From the NCBI GenBank assembly GCA_003024985.2, contig PXIH01S0000588.1: a stretch of DNA of 13,688 bases. One strand, written 5' to 3'. Below the pieces are notes generated by a model. That model ran no database searches. It was not told the origin of the DNA and was given only the letters and a program-made list of their open reading frames with translations. Source of the stretch: Euperipatoides rowelli. Lineage: Eukaryota; Onychophora; Udeonychophora; Euonychophora; Peripatopsidae. Shown piece by piece: positions 1 to 9,868 of the stretch; within the stretch, counting starts at the first letter, position 1; each line of letters opens with the position of its first letter. A program made the translations under genes and the position numbers.

Positions 1-65
1 GACTCAGATCTGAGTCATCAGCATATTGTGAAGGTTCATGACGACTCAGATCTGAGTCATCAGCA
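1..65. repeat. Two tandem copies of a palindrome-bearing unit, 42-bp spacing
   Basis: GACTCAGATCTGAGTC, a perfect 16-bp palindrome, occurs at 1-16 and 43-58, each followed by ATCAGCA, so a 23-bp block is repeated exactly with a 42-bp offset. The array is cut by the window's left edge, so more copies may lie upstream. It could be a short satellite or the subterminal repeats of a transposon. Confidence 0.8.
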
Positions 66-109
66 GTCTATGTGTTATGGTAATTTGATTTTATTCTATT
101 AGCTGGTCA

Positions 110-149
110 AAAATGTGGTTCAGAGATCAATATCTCTGAACCACATTTT
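110..149. repeat. Perfect inverted repeat, 18-bp arms and 4-nt loop
   Basis: Arms at 110-127 and 132-149 are exactly complementary around the loop CAAT; the arm core is ATGTGGTTCAGAGAT. As RNA or single-stranded DNA it would form a stable hairpin. The loop is too small and the arms too short for a typical animal pre-miRNA. The origin is unknown, and it lies only 45 bp from the palindromic repeat. Confidence 0.85.
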
Positions 150-799
150 ACAAAATGCTCGTTATAGTTATATCATCAATATATTTCATAGTTCCCTCAA
201 AATAAGTGGCAACATAATTTACCATGATGTCAAATATGAATGATCCCAACACTATGATGATTATAAAAAGTTACCAATAACATCAGGCTAAAAACTACCA
301 AAAGGTTAGGGACCCAGACCTACAACAAATTAAGAAGTCAATCATGGAATCTAAAGCATATAACATCTCCAAATTGAGCGGAGACATTTTACCACCAAAA
401 CACTGTGCCTTGGCATAGTTGTTTATTCAAACAAGAATAATCCCATCATTGTATCTTTCATAGTAGATAATTGTATTAGGCTCCATACCCCATACCAAAA
501 GACAAAAAAAAAAAAAACAACAACAATAAAAAGTAAATGTTTCATGCAAGAAACAATTTTTGTTATTTGTTTCTTATATACTAAGATTAAGACCGAGACA
601 TCTTATATTTGCTTTTAGAGTAATTTTTAGCCAAAATGTCTAGAGATAAACCACTGTTACTATTTAATATCATTGATGCTGTGTATTTAAACTATTTAAA
701 CTTTGCCTTGAATCAACTTAGGCCTAGTCAAATAAATAAGAGATTTTTTTTAATAAAGACCAAATAATTAGCATTGATTGTTTTATTTACATGTAATAG

Positions 800-964
800 G
801 TAATTTCTGAAAGAGCTGACGAGATGAAGAAAGTTTCCTTAGATGGCCCTGTTATTAAGAAACGTCATTTAGCATTCTTAGACTTATTGTTGTCTGTTTC
901 ACAAACTAACCAAGCATTAACCTTTGAAGACATTCAGGAAGAAGTTGATACATTCATGTTTGAG
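800..964 (+). CDS. CYP4: Cytochrome P450 CYP4-family gene, internal exon a (pre-I-helix to first half of I helix)
   Basis: This exon encodes 55 residues of a CYP4 mono-oxygenase, a haem-thiolate enzyme normally anchored in the ER that typically hydroxylates fatty-acid-like substrates at or near the omega end. It opens with VISERADEM, continues through [13 protein letters not shown] and the acidic [12 protein letters not shown], and stops at the Glu before the I-helix GxDTT. These blocks match the CYP4V/CYP4C pattern (VIxERxxEM, RxAFLDLLL, [17 protein letters not shown]). The acceptor AG is at 798-799, and an in-frame TAG at 797-799 shows that coding cannot extend upstream in this frame. The donor GTAGAG is at 965. 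Both ends are phase 0. The Met at 824 is internal and is not the start codon, because the residues before it are also conserved. Family assignment is firm. Subfamily V is likely but unproven. Confidence 0.93.
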
Positions 965-2413
965 GTAGAGTATAATAAAACATCTTTATTTTATATATAT
1001 ATTCTATTTTAGCACACATGGTTGTATGGATGGTATAGTGTAGCCTACTTGAGTCCTAGATTTACAAAGGCATCAAAGTGCTAATACTTATACCGGTAAT
1101 TACAAAACAAGATAAAAATTAAATATAAATGTTTTAATTATAAACTTCAGTAAAAGAATTTAGCTTTCCAAGGCCACTTTGGTTCCATTTAAGCAGCCAA
1201 TAATGCCCAAATTACTAGCTGTATTTAGACTACATTTGGAGACAGTTAAAAGCACCACTGTCTTTAATAAAAATTGTGTGTACACTATTTGACTGGAAAA
1301 TAAAGGAGGGGTTAATAATTATGAAAAAAAAAAAACCCTTAGGAAATCATTTATGGGCAACTCCATAGAATATACAGATACTGTTTTCAAAATTGCATTA
1401 AAATTAATCTGATAAGCCATTTTCATTTAAAATATTTATTTAATGATTTATTATTTAATCATTTTGGTCACATGTATTGAAATCTTAAACGAATATGACT
1501 ACTTATCTTACACAAACAAAATTTAAAAATATTTGCCTATTTATTTAAAAATCAGATTATCTTCAGCCAAGGATTAAAATTTTTAATAATTTAATGACAT
1601 TTTAACAGCTTTATGGAATTGTAAAATTTGAATACAAACTTTAAATTTTTGCTACTATATGTGAGATCATTCCACTTCTTTAAATAAAAAAAAAAAAAAA
1701 AAACGCTGAACTAGCTTTTAAAAAAAGTAATGAAAGTAGGCTAGTTATCTTCCTTGATGACTGGAAATGCTAAGTAGCCTGATGGAAATTGATATATTGT
1801 TTCATTAATGTTTAGAAGCATATTTATTTTGATAGTTGAAAGCAAAATATGCATTCTGTGTCATTTCTTTATTTAAAAATCATATTTAATGTTACAATTA
1901 AAAGTTATATTTTTAAGAATAAGAAAAAAAATCCCCAGACAACTAATAAAGATTGCATTGCGGAATGGTAGTTATCATAGATTTTAGTATTAACCATCCC
2001 ATAATGCATTATGCGGTCAGCCGAAAAAACAGCTTCACTTGAAAGCATAGTGATAGAAATTCAAGGCCCACTCTACAATATTCCTTACTCTTTGTAAATA
2101 CTGGGATACACAGTAGGCTCCTGTTTAAAGAATATTTCCTCATCAAAATAATTTCAAACCCACAAAAAATTTTGAAACCTTTTTTTGTAATCTCTTAATG
2201 TTATCTTTAAATAACTTTTTTTTAATGCTTTTTAATTTTATTTTTTTTCGTTGATTTTTTTTATTATTAATTGTCTTTGAAAATAAACAATAAAAAAAAA
2301 TCAATTTCAAGTGACCTTTAAAACACTAAAACACATATCTATTAGGCAAAACAAGTTTAGAAAACCTATAAATCTTTTTTTAAATCTTATCTTGTTTTTC
2401 AAAATCCCTTAGA

Positions 2414-2624
2414 ACAAATTTTCTATATTTCACGAAATTTTTAATTCAAATTAAAATACTTATTCAATATTTTAAATATAAATTTAATTTGTCCATAATT
2501 CTTATTTAAAATTAAGATTATTAATACTTTGGATCCTGGTGAATATTTCATGCTAGTTCTTAAAATATTGAATAAGTATTTGAATTTGAATTAAAAGTTT
2601 CTTGAAATAGAGAAAATTAATTTG
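2414..2624. repeat. Fold-back inverted repeat, about 61-bp arms
   Basis: The left arm (about 2414-2474) and right arm (about 2561-2624) are inverted copies with a few mismatches. The longest shared block includes ATACTTATTCAATATTTTAA and its complement. About 86 bp, mostly unique, separate them. The shape suggests a fold-back element or a decayed MITE. No target-site duplication was recognised. Confidence 0.75.
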
Positions 2625-2631
2625 TTTATAT

Positions 2632-2652
2632 CACTGACTTAAAAAGTCAGTG
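2632..2652. repeat. Short perfect hairpin
   Basis: CACTGACTT and AAGTCAGTG form 9-bp complementary arms around an AAA loop, just outside the right arm of the fold-back repeat. It could belong to the same element. Confidence 0.6.
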
Positions 2653-3327
2653 GTTTATATGTTTTATAAATCTGTTTTTCTCTAATAGAGGGCGTTTATA
2701 TTGTCTCTGGAATCTAAAATGTTTTTAAGTAATTACTGGGAGGAAAAAAATTAGTATTTTTAGATTTTTTGAGTTCTTGTTTAGTTTTCATTGGTATTCA
2801 GTGTCGTCTGGCCCTGCGGTGATCGCCGTGGGCCCAGAGGATCAGGGGGCCCTTTGAAAAAAAAAAAATTTTGAAAAACAATTTTTTTTTTTAAATTTTT
2901 ATTTAGGTAATTAATGAAAAATAAAAGTTATCATGAAAGCAGGGTTCTCACATTGAATGGGTGGATGGGTCTGTAGTCCCAGTGCCCCCCACTCCCCCAC
3001 CCCCATGTATGAACAAAACACATAAGAAACTATATAGCTATGACCAGAATGATAGGATGGGGACCCATAGGCTCGGTAAAGGTTAACTAGAGAACTAAAT
3101 AGGGATGGTAAATGGAAACAAAATGAGCCTGCAACTAAAAAAAAAAAAAGCTTATCAAATTTAAAAAAGGATGGCTACGGCTCTGAGGTCCATGCCGACA
3201 CTGTTGGTATTAACAATAATCAACCTTTTACTGATATTTACGTTATAACTATTCATTCTATTGGGATTTAAATTTCTTGCATTGGTCAATTATGATAAGG
3301 TTGAAATTAATTAGATATAATTTAAAA

Positions 3328-3346
3328 GGTGGGGGGAGGGGGGGGG
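3328..3346. repeat. G-rich tract
   Basis: GG, T, six G, A and nine G in a row form a potential quadruplex, isolated in AT-rich intron DNA. Confidence 0.7.
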
Positions 3347-3676
3347 TCAGAGTGGATTTAACAAAATTAAATTTCTTTATAAGTATGAAATTTTATAAAT
3401 TAAACAAAATGGATTAAAATTATGTAATATAAAAAAATAATTCATCAGGATTTTAATTTTTCAAAATTTTGAATCTGTAAGTTGTTTTGATGTTAAAACC
3501 TTTATTTAGATTTAGATTTTAATTTAAATCTATTTTTAAATCTTTGTGATGATTGTTTTAGAAATTGAAAAATTTTGTGTTAATTTTGACATTGATATTT
3601 TAAAGCAGCATGAATTCTCAGCTATGGTTTGTTTTTATTAATTTTTTAAAATAAATTTCCTGAAGGAAATTTCTGC

Positions 3677-3925
3677 GTTCAGATTCCGTTATCTGACCAC
3701 CAATATGGCTGACGGACGTAAGTTAAAATTATTGAAATTGGCACTCAGCAAAATATTATTCACCTCTAGATTATCCTAGGGTTCAGGGTTACAGTAAGGT
3801 TAGGACTGTAAAGAAAATATACTAAAATCGAAGAGAAAAATACTAATTCCACACATAACTAGTTTTAGTTATCGCGCAGCTCCCTAACGTTAATTATTTT
3901 GGTGGGCAGATAATGGAATCTGACC
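3677..3925. mobile_element. MITE-like element 1 with about 28-bp imperfect TIRs
   Basis: The left end (3677-3704) reads TCAGATTCCGTTATCTGACC, then ACCA. The reverse complement of the right end (3898-3925) reads TCAGATTCCATTATCTGCCC, then ACCA. The two differ at only a few positions. The roughly 190-bp interior has no coding capacity. A core with GATTATCCTAGGG and TAAGGTTAGGACTGTAAA recurs inverted at about 9940-10080, inside the second MITE. A separate hairpin with 8-bp arms (3653-3672) abuts the left end. I could not define a target-site duplication, so the superfamily is unassigned. Confidence 0.75.
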
Positions 3926-4037
3926 ATTTCTTCATTTATTTACACTATATACAATTGATATCTATATATAAAAATACAAAAAAAATCCCCAATGAATACT
4001 GATGTCGAAAGAAAACTTTCCATTTTCCGCATTGGGT

Positions 4038-4108
4038 TTGCCCAGGATCGAACCTACGATTCTTTAAATGCATAACGCCAACAACACTGGACCAGCAGAG
4101 CTGTATGC
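4038..4108 (-). mobile_element. tRNA-derived SINE-like segment with Pol III A and B boxes
   Basis: On the minus strand, CAGCTCTGCTGG (4103 down to 4092) fits the A-box consensus at 10 of 12 positions, and GGTTCGATCCT (4054 down to 4044) fits the B box at 10 of 11, with 37 bp between them. That is the spacing of a tRNA promoter. A full cloverleaf does not form: the acceptor and T stems do not pair well. It is therefore probably the head of a SINE or a tRNA pseudogene rather than a working tRNA. The tail would run toward lower coordinates, where an AT-rich stretch near 3960-4000 may mark its end. Confidence 0.55.
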
Positions 4109-4639
4109 ATTTTTTATTTTGTTTTTTACTGTATATATGATTTTGTGACCTCTTGTAGTGACATCATTATGAAGTTCTTCAGTTAAAGAATTTGAAAGCC
4201 TATGGATAAAACTAATAATTAATAAATCTCTGATGATTAACAAATTATAAATGGTATGTGAATCTGAAATCAACTTAGATAATGTAGACATCTGAGAATT
4301 TAGTGGAAAAAACAAACAAACTGATTTACTATATACTTTATATAATGTTTAAAGTTGCAAACATTACACGATAGAAGCTATCCTGATAAAGCTGGTCAAA
4401 TCTGCTCCTTACTAAGAATGAAAAAAAGAACTGTCCGGCAACAACACTGGATACAAATAAAATATATATGTATCGCAATTTACTTCATCAATAAACAGTT
4501 TACAATGTACTTCTCTAACACAGAGAATAAAAAGAATGAACAAGAATAACAAGGTTTCCTTATTAGAAAGTCTATCAAATTAGTATAACAAATAACAGAT
4601 TGTGAAATAATTGCAAAAAAAGACAATAAGGTATGTGCA

Positions 4640-4664
4640 GGCTGACTTTTGTCATAAGTCAGCC
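4640..4664. repeat. Hairpin with 9-bp GC-containing arms
   Basis: GGCTGACTT (4640-4648) and AAGTCAGCC (4656-4664) are perfectly complementary around a 7-nt loop. It is one of two hairpins upstream of the LINE remnant. Its function is unknown. Confidence 0.6.
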
Positions 4665-4743
4665 GTGTACATGCAAATTACAAAGCATGAATAATTTACA
4701 TGCTGATTCGGTCATGTGAGGCAATTAACAATTCTATCAATTC

Positions 4744-4831
4744 ATTTATGACATCACATTTATGACATTGATTTATGACATCATAGTCTGTGATCATAAC
4801 TTTTACTATAAAATAGTAAAAGTTGTGATCA
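4744..4831. repeat. Triplicate TTTATGACAT motif leading into a 19-bp-arm hairpin
   Basis: TTTATGACAT occurs three times between about 4745 and 4782. Immediately after it, the arms 4791-4809 and 4813-4831 are complementary at 18 of 19 positions around an AAA loop (arm core AACTTTTACTAT). It may be an end of a short transposon. No matching partner end was found. Confidence 0.65.
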
Positions 4832-4989
4832 GTCATAAACAAATGAAAGCAATAATGCAAATTAAACATCAAATAACCAAATCAAACCCATGCAAATAAA
4901 AGGATTGCTATAACATATATATAATACATACAGTATAAATACCGTAGTTTGTTTTATTTATTTTGCTCCTCAGCCCTCGGCAAGTCACG

Positions 4990-6330
4990 ATGTAGTTTGA
5001 ATATTAAACTGAACAAAATAGCCAAAAGAGTATTTCTTTTCAGGGTAAATGACCATCTGGAAAGATTTAATATTTTATCGAATGCACAGTATGGCTTCAG
5101 GAAGGGCCTATCAACAACTACCAATCTTTTCGACACTTCAAAAATAATTATTAATGGTTTTGAATTATGTTGATTGCTCATCTGCATTCAATACTATACC
5201 TCATCATTCCTTTATTAAAAAAAATTGTGGTTTAAATTTTGACCACTGGATTATAGACTTCTTGTCAGATAGAACAATTACAGTGGAAGTAAATGGAATT
5301 AAATCAAGATTTTTCAACATTAATTGTTGATTCCCTCAAGGTTCTATTACATCTGCTGTATTTTTTAACATATACTTATTTGATATTTTTTTATAATATT
5401 GGCTCTGTATTCCTCATATTATATGCAGATGATATTAAGCTGATAAGACAGATCAGGTGTATAAGGAAGATGAATTGATATTTCAACACAATATTAATAA
5501 AGTATCTCTATGGATTCATAACAACTCACTCCTTTTAAATCAAGAAAAAACTTCATTTATTAGATTTGGAATTGGTTCTTCTGAAATATCCTATGTTATA
5601 GACAATTAACCTATAATAAGGAAAGACCATCAAAAAGACTTGGTGATTTACATGCAGAAAACATTAATAAAAGAATAAATAAGAATTTTGGTATGATCAA
5701 AAACAAAATCAAATATATGACAATAAATAATTTCAAAACTATTTATAACACCTATATCATTCCTCTAATAGACTATGATAACATTGCTATAGTATATATT
5801 TACAAGAAAGATATAATAAAGATTGAAAGAAGTTATAGAAGACTCACAAAAAATGTTATGGGATTTTGGATCATGCCTTATCAAGTCAGACTCAATAAAC
5901 TTAAAGGTATCATGTCTCCAGCTCAGCGATGATTTAGAGGAGACTTGATTTACATATTTAAAAAAATAGTTGTGGAAAAAAACAGTGATAAAAATTTTCT
6001 CTTTCTCCAATGATTTAAGCCAATAGAGGTCATAAATTTAAAATTTTCATAAATCATAGGAAAACATTCGGATGTGATCGATCATTTATCCACAGAAATG
6101 TGAGTTTTTGGAATGGTTTGCCACCTGATGTTTTAGATTCTAAATCTTTCAATGTGTTCAAGAAGAAATTGGATACACACCTATTTAAAGATAGTCATTT
6201 CATTGATATACCATTATTATATACAATTTAGATTACTTGTCCTGATATATTGTTATGCTAAAATTCTTTTTATTATACATTGCAGTAAAAAGGCCTGCTG
6301 GCTTTATATCTTTGCAAACTAAAACCAAAA
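4990..6330 (+). pseudogene. Decayed non-LTR retrotransposon (CR1/L2/Jockey-like) reverse transcriptase, 5'-truncated
   Basis: Broken pieces of a LINE ORF2 lie in order across three frames. Near 5035 come VNDHLERFNILSNAQYGFRKG and STTTNLFD (finger region). At 5172 comes motif A, VDCSSAFNTI with its Asp. At 5328 comes motif B, FPQGS, whose preceding Gly is replaced by TGA. At 5422 comes motif C, LYADDIKL, with both catalytic Asp. From 5690 a thumb-like stretch ends IIKIERSYRRLTKNVMG. From 6025 comes RGHKF through SFWNGLPPDV to FKKKLDTHLF, the usual C-terminal tail, stopping at TAG 6229-6231. At least five frame changes and several stops make it non-functional. The 5' end, with any endonuclease or ORF1, is absent. 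The 3' UTR carries AAAAAGGCCTGCTGGCTTT, typical of CR1/L2 3' ends. It is a passenger in the P450 intron. Confidence 0.88.
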
Positions 6331-6761
6331 CGAAACATTTTAATATAGTGCCGCAATCATTAGAAAATCATACAGAGATCGTGTAGCTTGAAAACATAGC
6401 ATACTTAAAATGCCATAAAAATAACAAAAGGTATTGCCACCATGTTCAAACAGAAAACAAATAATTTGACTATTTATTAAATTATTAAACTATTAATCGT
6501 ATCTGTTAAAAGTTAAAACAATGCACTAATGTAGACATTGCTTAAATTACTAGATAAATTAGAGTCAATAAAATGAATCTGGAAAGAGAGAATCAGTTGG
6601 GGAAGGACTCTGAAAGTTTTAAAATGGCTTGTATAGACTTTTTTATATGTATAATTTTGAATTGTTGATATTTCTTAATTTAATATTTTGTATAATATTT
6701 AATTTTGTTAATTTTATGTCAAATATTTTTAAATTTAATGTTTTTTTTCCCCACATCTCAG

Positions 6762-6864
6762 GGCTATGATACAACAGCTTCAGGTACTACATGGATTTTA
6801 TACTTAATTGGGCAGAATCCTTTAATTCAAGAAAATGTTTATCAAGAATTACTATGCATATTTG
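6762..6864 (+). CDS. CYP4: Cytochrome P450 CYP4-family gene, internal exon b (I-helix oxygen-activation motif, J helix)
   Basis: The exon reads GYDTTASGTTWILYLIGQNP and continues to QELLCIF plus one base of a Gly codon. GYDTT is the second half of the CYP4 I-helix signature, and its acidic-Thr pair takes part in proton delivery during oxygen activation. The W-LYL-G-NP stretch and the following QE-L--IFG match the J-helix region of CYP4 proteins. The acceptor is CAG at 6759-6761, after a T/C-rich tract. The donor GTAAGG is at 6865. The start is phase 0, matching exon a. The end is phase 1, one base into the Gly codon completed by exon c. The usual His of EGHDTT is Tyr here. No stop or frameshift is seen. 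Confidence 0.93.
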
Positions 6865-8931
6865 GTAAGGAACAAGTAAGAAGAAAGATATTGTAATTAA
6901 AATGGTAGGAAAATGTAATAAGGTTTATTTTTAAGATTTTAAAGTCTAAATATAAATTTCATACTTTGTAACTACCTCAATCCAAGTAATAGTAGCCTAC
7001 TATTGATTGATGGCTATCATTATCTTTAAGCTACCAGTACTATGTACCTGTAGATAATAATATGATGTCCATTATTTTGATTCTTCATTATGGTAGTGAG
7101 TAGTGACTAGAAAAGCTAGAGCAATGTAGTAATTTTGATATTTGGCCAGTTCCAACTTTATTGAGAGGTCTAGGGGCAGATGATCCTCTTGAAAATTCAA
7201 AACAAGAAGATTATTGGTGAAAGAAGGATTGTAGGTAGGAGGTGAAGTCTCTCATAATTTTTAAATACTTTGAGTCGGTTCGAATGTTCTCTGATTGAAA
7301 AATTTGTGCATAAATGAGCATTTAGTTCTATTAAATATTTGAGAATACTAAAATAATTTCAAACATATCGGAAAGACTGAATTCACCTAAGATAAAAATC
7401 ATAGAAGGTAAATAATATTCTTTCATGTTCAAAGATTGCTTATTATGTAAAGACAAAATTAATTTTATTTTTTAAATGCACCATAAATTTCATAAATGAG
7501 TCATTAACATCATCAACATGTCTTCGTCCACAAATATATACTAGTACTAATATTATTTAAGAATGTAGGGCAATTGTTGGGAAAATTAGCCCTTGTCTTA
7601 GTCTATACTTGTTAATGAAAATAGTGTAGCCTATATTGTTAATTTCATTAAAAGACAAATAGTATTAGTGGTTTAGTTTTATTAATAACTTATTTAAATG
7701 GTTTTTCGCAAACATTTTTGTCAAGATATATATTTCCACTATTTCTTTCTCTCTAATTTTCTTAGAATACCATTAACTTTTCCCACCCAATCTACAGCAC
7801 ATGTTTGGCCATCATGATATGTCATTGAGTCATGACCATTATCCTTATAATATTAACAAAGAACAATGATGATCAAATGTTGTTTACAATATGGGGCTTA
7901 ATTATTCTGGTCTTAGATACTGTTGTCTAATAAAGAATAATTGAAAACAAAAATAAGGCCACATACTTATGGGATTATTATTATTGGTTATATTTTGCAA
8001 TACATGTTCCTATTGATTATTGTGTTTTAAACAAGTTTTTACAAATCTCAAATGGGCTCAATTTGTCTCAGAGCATTATTAATAAATAAATTAAATTAAC
8101 TTAAATTTTTTACTTTTTTTACATTTAAGCTCAAATTTATTAACTATCAAGGAGCATAATGATTGCCCCAAAAATGAGTTTGTCTTGGTGAAACAAATTC
8201 TCCAAAGTTATTAACATCTATACTTAAAGTCTTTCAAAGTCTAAATTGGTGGCCTATTGCATTGTTCAATAAATTGTCAGCAGAAATTCTGTCTGTCTGT
8301 CTTTAAATCTAAAATAGAAGTGATATCTTGTCAGTCTTGTCTATTGATTTCAGTTTGATCATGACTCTTATAATGGAATAGTTTTTAACTGCATTGTGCT
8401 TTTCTCTGTTCTTTTAGGATGTGGACAAAAGCCTTAGTATATCTCCTATCGATAATAAATATTATCCTCATAAGATTTATAATCTGGTGAACATGGTTAG
8501 TCTAATAGTGTTAGCAATTTATTCATTGTTTTACTGATTGTTTTTAAAGAGTAGGCTATGGTCATATTGTTAGGAAGATGAGTTTTTTTTAAGAGATTTA
8601 ATATTAACACATTCTCTACTTTAAAGTCATAAATATAGCATACTGGACTTTGACTATGAAATTGATCTCACATAGTGGAGGATTGGTATCTTTATGATTA
8701 AAAACATGTTCCTTAAACTGTATTAATGTGAAAAAAGTGCCGGATAATCAAGTGTCAACTCACTATGAACCAAATTAGAACAATATTTTAAAGCAGCAGA
8801 CAGTTCAACAGGAGTATTGACTAATTGATAAGAAAGGCCAAATTGGTCAGTGTAGGCTAATTGATGAAAGTTCTTACTGGTCATGAAAGTTACATTTTAT
8901 GATGGCATTCATTGGATCACCTGGCTGACTT

Positions 8932-9310
8932 ACTTATTTTTATTTATTTAACAAAAAACAATCCCAAAGGATTAGGAAAGACCAAAGGCCTTATTACATA
9001 TAATGATACAATCAAAATTATATTATGACAACATACATAAATAACAACAAAAAAAAAAAAAAACTAATCTTACAATAAATTACAAAACAACTCAATAATT
9101 GTACTAAATATCTTATAAATACAAAGGGTTAATATTTAATTTAATATGTTCATAACATTTCAATTTAAAGTGAACAATAGATAATGGTTCAAAACAATTC
9201 ACAGGTAAAGAATTCCATATATTCCTCTATTAGCAATAAATTTTTCTCTTCTTCATGCATACATATATCCAAAAAAACATTTACATACACATGGATTATT
9301 ATTAGTTTAA
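8932..9310 (-). mobile_element. 3' fragment of a non-LTR retrotransposon (CR1/L2-like), minus strand
   Basis: Read on the minus strand from about 9270, the sequence encodes a degenerate FIANRG, then after a one-base frame change IWNSLPVNCFEPLSIVHFKL, KCYEHIK and a stop. This is the WNSLP-SxxxFKxxL tail that ends ORF2 in CR1/L2/Jockey-type LINEs. About 190 bp of 3' UTR follow, with AAGGCCTTTGGTCTTT and a terminal TTAAATAAATAAAAATAAG at about 8935-8955. Everything upstream of the tail is missing, as expected of 5'-truncated insertions. The protein differs from that of the plus-strand LINE at 4990-6330, so it is a different copy or family. Confidence 0.75.
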
Positions 9311-9727
9311 AAAAAATGAGAGTTTAAACAATTTCTATTGAAAATTAACTCAGACTAATGAAGTGATTGTACACAGTGTTAGTTTAGTTGAAACCTAGTT
9401 TTTATTTTTATCATTTGAGAGAAAAATAATTATCACATTATAGTCTCATTAATGTTCTCTCTCTCTCTTCCTTTTTATAAATAGAATTCATCTCAATACT
9501 TTTGGTGTACATCTTATATTAACTAGTGTTAAAACTACAAAAATAATATACGATCATCTGCTGTAAGCTATCTGCATCCTGTATGAGAGAATTAATTACA
9601 GGAAATCAACTTGTTTTATTCCTATTTTAACTGCTGGATTGTTAGTGACAATTTTCAAAATGCTTTTATAATATTATGTTATACTTAATTTTATTATAAT
9701 GTCCTTATTATAACAATGGATCTGGGT

Positions 9728-9761
<34 letters not shown>
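9728..9761. repeat. Homopolymer of 34 G
   Basis: An uninterrupted run of 34 G follows GGGT in otherwise AT-rich intron DNA. Such a run can form stacked G-quadruplexes. Its exact length is unreliable in most sequencing and assembly methods. Confidence 0.9.
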
Positions 9762-9762
<1 letters not shown>

Positions 9763-9868
9763 GAGATGAGGAATTTCCCAACTCTGACTTCACAAATCCA
9801 ACTCAACAACTATTAAACAGTTTGTCTTCTCCTTCAAATGGGTTTTTCCCATCTACCAACACAAATTC

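Larger units (their letters stand above)
1..799 (+). other. Intron (3' part) upstream of CYP4 exon a
   Basis: This is inferred to be the end of an intron, because the exon at 800 begins in phase 0 behind an acceptor and is internal by homology. I looked for the preceding CYP4 exon, which would carry the helix C WxxxR region and downstream segments, and saw none, so it lies outside the window. Apart from the palindromic repeats at 1-65 and the hairpin at 110-149, the stretch is AT-rich sequence with an A-run near 507-521. I recognise no gene in it. Confidence 0.7.
965..6761 (+). other. Intron between CYP4 exons a and b (5.8 kb)
   Basis: The donor is GTAGAG and the acceptor TCTCAG. The exon codons join as ...FMFE|GYDTT with nothing missing. 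The sequence from 965 to about 2400 is AT-rich with A/T runs (A18 at 1686-1703) and shows no gene. From 2800 to 3150 there is a GC-richer patch with C runs at 2985-3004, ending in an A-run near 3138. It may be an old insertion, but I do not recognise it. 4110-4640 and 6340-6760 show no feature. The mobile remnants are listed separately. Confidence 0.85.

Noticed and set aside
824-826. ATG as the start codon of the first visible coding segment
   Set aside because: The residues VISERADE before it are conserved in CYP4 proteins and follow directly on a splice acceptor, so the Met is internal.
4041-4103. Functional tRNA gene on the minus strand
   Set aside because: The A and B boxes are present, but the T stem and acceptor stem do not pair and no normal 3' end is seen.
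4064-4549. Short open frames on both strands (83 codons minus, 64 codons plus)
   Set aside because: The composition is that of AT-rich intron DNA. They overlap the SINE-like segment and have no similarity I recognise.
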